Both the position numbers and the translations under genes were made by a program. A stretch of DNA of 64,000 bases from Mucilaginibacter sp. KACC 22773. Lineage in GTDB: Bacteria; Bacteroidota; Bacteroidia; Sphingobacteriales; Sphingobacteriaceae. Below, piece by piece: positions 62,450 through 64,000 of this stretch. The stretch covers positions 2,232,001 through 2,296,000 of the forward strand of contig NZ_CP117883.1 in the NCBI RefSeq assembly GCF_028736215.1, read 5' to 3'. Position 1 is the first letter of the stretch. Each line of letters begins with the position of its first letter. The notes beneath the pieces are model-generated. The model saw nothing but the letters and a program-made list of their open reading frames with translations. It was not told where the DNA came from and searched no databases.

Positions 62450-63595
62450 ATGAACAACGAAGAAAAAAAGGCTTATAACATTTTTGAAATAGCATCTAAT
62501 TTTTGCATCGAGGGAAATATCGAAACTATTGTTCCGCATGGATCTGGGCACATTAACGATACCTTTTATTTGAAGAATACCAACGTTGCATTGCCCGGCT
62601 ACCTGCTTCAGCGTATCAATCATCATGTATTTGAAAACGTGCCTGCCCTGATGGCAAATGTTCAGCTGGTAACCGGTCACCTCAAAAAAAAGCTGGCCCT
62701 TGTAGCAGGGTCAAACCCCGATAAGGAGGTGCTTACAGTTGTTTTGGCAAAAGACGGGCAGTGCTTTTTTTGCGACGCGGAAGGAAATTACTGGAGAATG
62801 TATTGTTTTTTGAAAGATACCAAAAGTTACGACCTGGTATTAACCGAACAGCAAGCCTATGAAGGGGGCAAGGCATTTGGTAAATTCCAGTTACTGCTGG
62901 CAGATTTGGATGCCGGGTTAATTTATGAAACTATAAAAGGTTTTCATGACATTACCATGCGGCTTGATAGTTTAAATAAAATAGTATTGGCCGACCCGGA
63001 AAACAGGGTTAAAGATGTGTTGCCCGAACTTACATTTGTGATGGAAAGGTCGCAGGAGATGGTTACGATTATCAATTTAGGAAAAGAAGGCAAATTGCCC
63101 CTGCGTATTATACACAACGACACCAAATTTAATAACATATTGCTTGATGCAAATGACCACGGGCAGTGTGTAATAGATTTGGATACCGTGATGCCAGGCT
63201 ATGTAGCGTATGATTTTGGCGATGCTATCCGCACCATTATCAATACCGCATCCGAAGATGAGGAAGACCTTACCAAAATCGACCTTAGCATTCCGTTGTT
63301 TACAGCTTACGCGCAAGGATATTTTGAAAGTGCCGGCGGTTTTTTAACAGGTACGGAAGTTAAATCGCTTTCGATGGGGGTTTTGTTAATCCCTTACATG
63401 CAGGGAGTGCGTTTCCTGACGGATTATATAGCGGGCGATGTTTATTACAAAACGCATTTTGCCGGCCATAATTTGCAGCGCACCAGGGCACAGTTTCAAT
63501 TGCTCAGAAAGCTGGAAGAAAGATATGACCTTTTAGACCAGGTAATTCAAAACGTAGCAGAAACATCCAGACAATTAGCATCCGAAACTAAATGA
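62450..63595 (+). CDS. APH-family sugar kinase, N-acetylhexosamine 1-kinase-like
   Basis: A 381-residue cytoplasmic kinase of the aminoglycoside phosphotransferase superfamily. GSGHINDTFYL near residue 27 and IIHNDTKFNNILLD with catalytic D224, then VIDLDTVMPGYVAYDFGDAI, match the NahK/mucin-desulfatase-type group that phosphorylates N-acetylhexosamines at C1. The exact sugar is inferred, not shown. It is downstream of two operators and its stop overlaps the next gene (ATGA), so they are coupled. Confidence 0.88.
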   Translation: MNNEEKKAYNIFEIASNFCIEGNIETIVPHGSGHINDTFYLKNTNVALPGYLLQRINHHVFENVPALMANVQLVTGHLKKKLALVAGSNPDKEVLTVVLAKDGQCFFCDAEGNYWRMYCFLKDTKSYDLVLTEQQAYEGGKAFGKFQLLLADLDAGLIYETIKGFHDITMRLDSLNKIVLADPENRVKDVLPELTFVMERSQEMVTIINLGKEGKLPLRIIHNDTKFNNILLDANDHGQCVIDLDTVMPGYVAYDFGDAIRTIINTASEDEEDLTKIDLSIPLFTAYAQGYFESAGGFLTGTEVKSLSMGVLLIPYMQGVRFLTDYIAGDVYYKTHFAGHNLQRTRAQFQLLRKLEERYDLLDQVIQNVAETSRQLASETK

Positions 63596-64000
63596 AAGAA
63601 CTCGCCGTACCATTTTTGAGGGATGTAAGCAGAAGTAGCCCTATAGCCCACTTATCTTTTTTGTTAGATAGCTATCAAACTAACACTATTGGAATGGTTC
63701 CGTGGCCGCGTTACGGATATAAGCCTGATGTTAATTTCACGATAGCTTATGGAAGCGACTGCATTTTTATAAAGTATTACGTAACCGAAAAAACGGTGAG
63801 GGCGGTTTACAGCCAACCTAACCAGCCCGTTTATAAAGATAGCTGCGTAGAATTTTTTGTGGCCTTTGGCGACGAAAAGGAATATTACAATTTTGAGTTT
63901 AACTGTGCTGGCACTTGTTTGGTGGGTTTTGGGGCAAACCGGGAAAATCGCAAATTATTACCGGAACCCGTTATCAGGATGATAAGGCACCATGCACAAT
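63592..64000 (+). CDS. CBM9-like protein, cut by the window end
   Basis: An open frame that starts in the ATGA overlap with the kinase stop and runs past the right edge, with at least 136 codons visible. The segment VYKDSCVEFFVAFGDEKEYYNFEFN is typical of the CBM9-like carbohydrate-binding fold (DOMON-related). No signal peptide is seen at the start (MKELAVPFL). The total length is unknown because the 3' end lies outside. It may bind sugar together with the kinase step, a guess from coupling. Confidence 0.75.
   Translation, partial: MKELAVPFLRDVSRSSPIAHLSFLLDSYQTNTIGMVPWPRYGYKPDVNFTIAYGSDCIFIKYYVTEKTVRAVYSQPNQPVYKDSCVEFFVAFGDEKEYYNFEFNCAGTCLVGFGANRENRKLLPEPVIRMIRHHAQ

Overview
The window looks like chromosomal DNA of a soil or plant-associated Bacteroidota, most likely family Sphingobacteriaceae and close to Mucilaginibacter. 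This is an inference from content. The window has a very large set of exported glycoside hydrolases, DUF4199 proteins, an OmpA porin with a thrombospondin type-3 linker, a type IX secretion adhesin with a PorP/SprF partner, TAnnTTTG promoter boxes and few Shine-Dalgarno sequences. No tRNA, rRNA, CRISPR array or transposase was recognised.

Layout. 1-3835: a possibly truncated small acidic protein, two DUF4199 membrane proteins with look-alike terminators, and an abundant-type OmpA porin. 3910-30854: a pectin/uronate locus. A divergent LacI regulator faces a plus-strand run of ten to eleven genes: GH28 polygalacturonase, CE8 pectinesterase, GH105 unsaturated uronyl hydrolase, tagaturonate reductase (uxaB), altronate dehydratase (uxaA), an MGH1-like hydrolase, an uncharacterised 921-residue hydrolase, GH95, GH2, GH78, a GH43-like propeller and a second GH2. 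The exported enzymes would strip complex pectin to galacturonate, and UxaB/UxaA carry it towards 2-keto-3-deoxygluconate. No SusC/SusD pair, uronate isomerase, KDG kinase or aldolase lies in the window. 31190-33972: a minus-strand signalling set of lipoprotein, multi-pass membrane protein, histidine kinase and NarL-type regulator.

34436-49577: the most unusual part. After a tail-collar protein comes a 3082-residue SprB-like adhesin. It carries nine 303-bp tandem repeats and a gliding-type C-terminal domain. It is followed by a PorP/SprF protein, and 20 nt later by a three-gene set: a 694-residue ferritin-like protein with an eight-cysteine C-terminal segment, a DUF692/MNIO oxidase and a DUF2063 partner. 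MNIO enzymes with DUF2063 partners modify cysteines in ribosomally made peptides. Here the likely substrate is a large ferritin-like protein rather than a short peptide, and it sits directly beside type IX secretion genes. This is the best candidate for an undescribed system.

49885-55772: a GH92 alpha-mannosidase, an M28 peptidase and three small unknown or LiaF-like proteins. 56184-64000: a second sugar locus with a clan GH-D hydrolase, a tandem SGNH esterase, a LacI regulator, a NahK-like sugar kinase and a CBM9-like protein cut by the window end. Four copies of the palindrome GTGTGCGCACAC or one-base variants lie at its promoters and probably form the operator of that LacI protein.

Three families of palindromic intergenic repeats are scattered through the window. 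One pair of about 215 bp lies in inverted orientation about 30 kb apart, and another inverted pair flanks the GH43-like gene.
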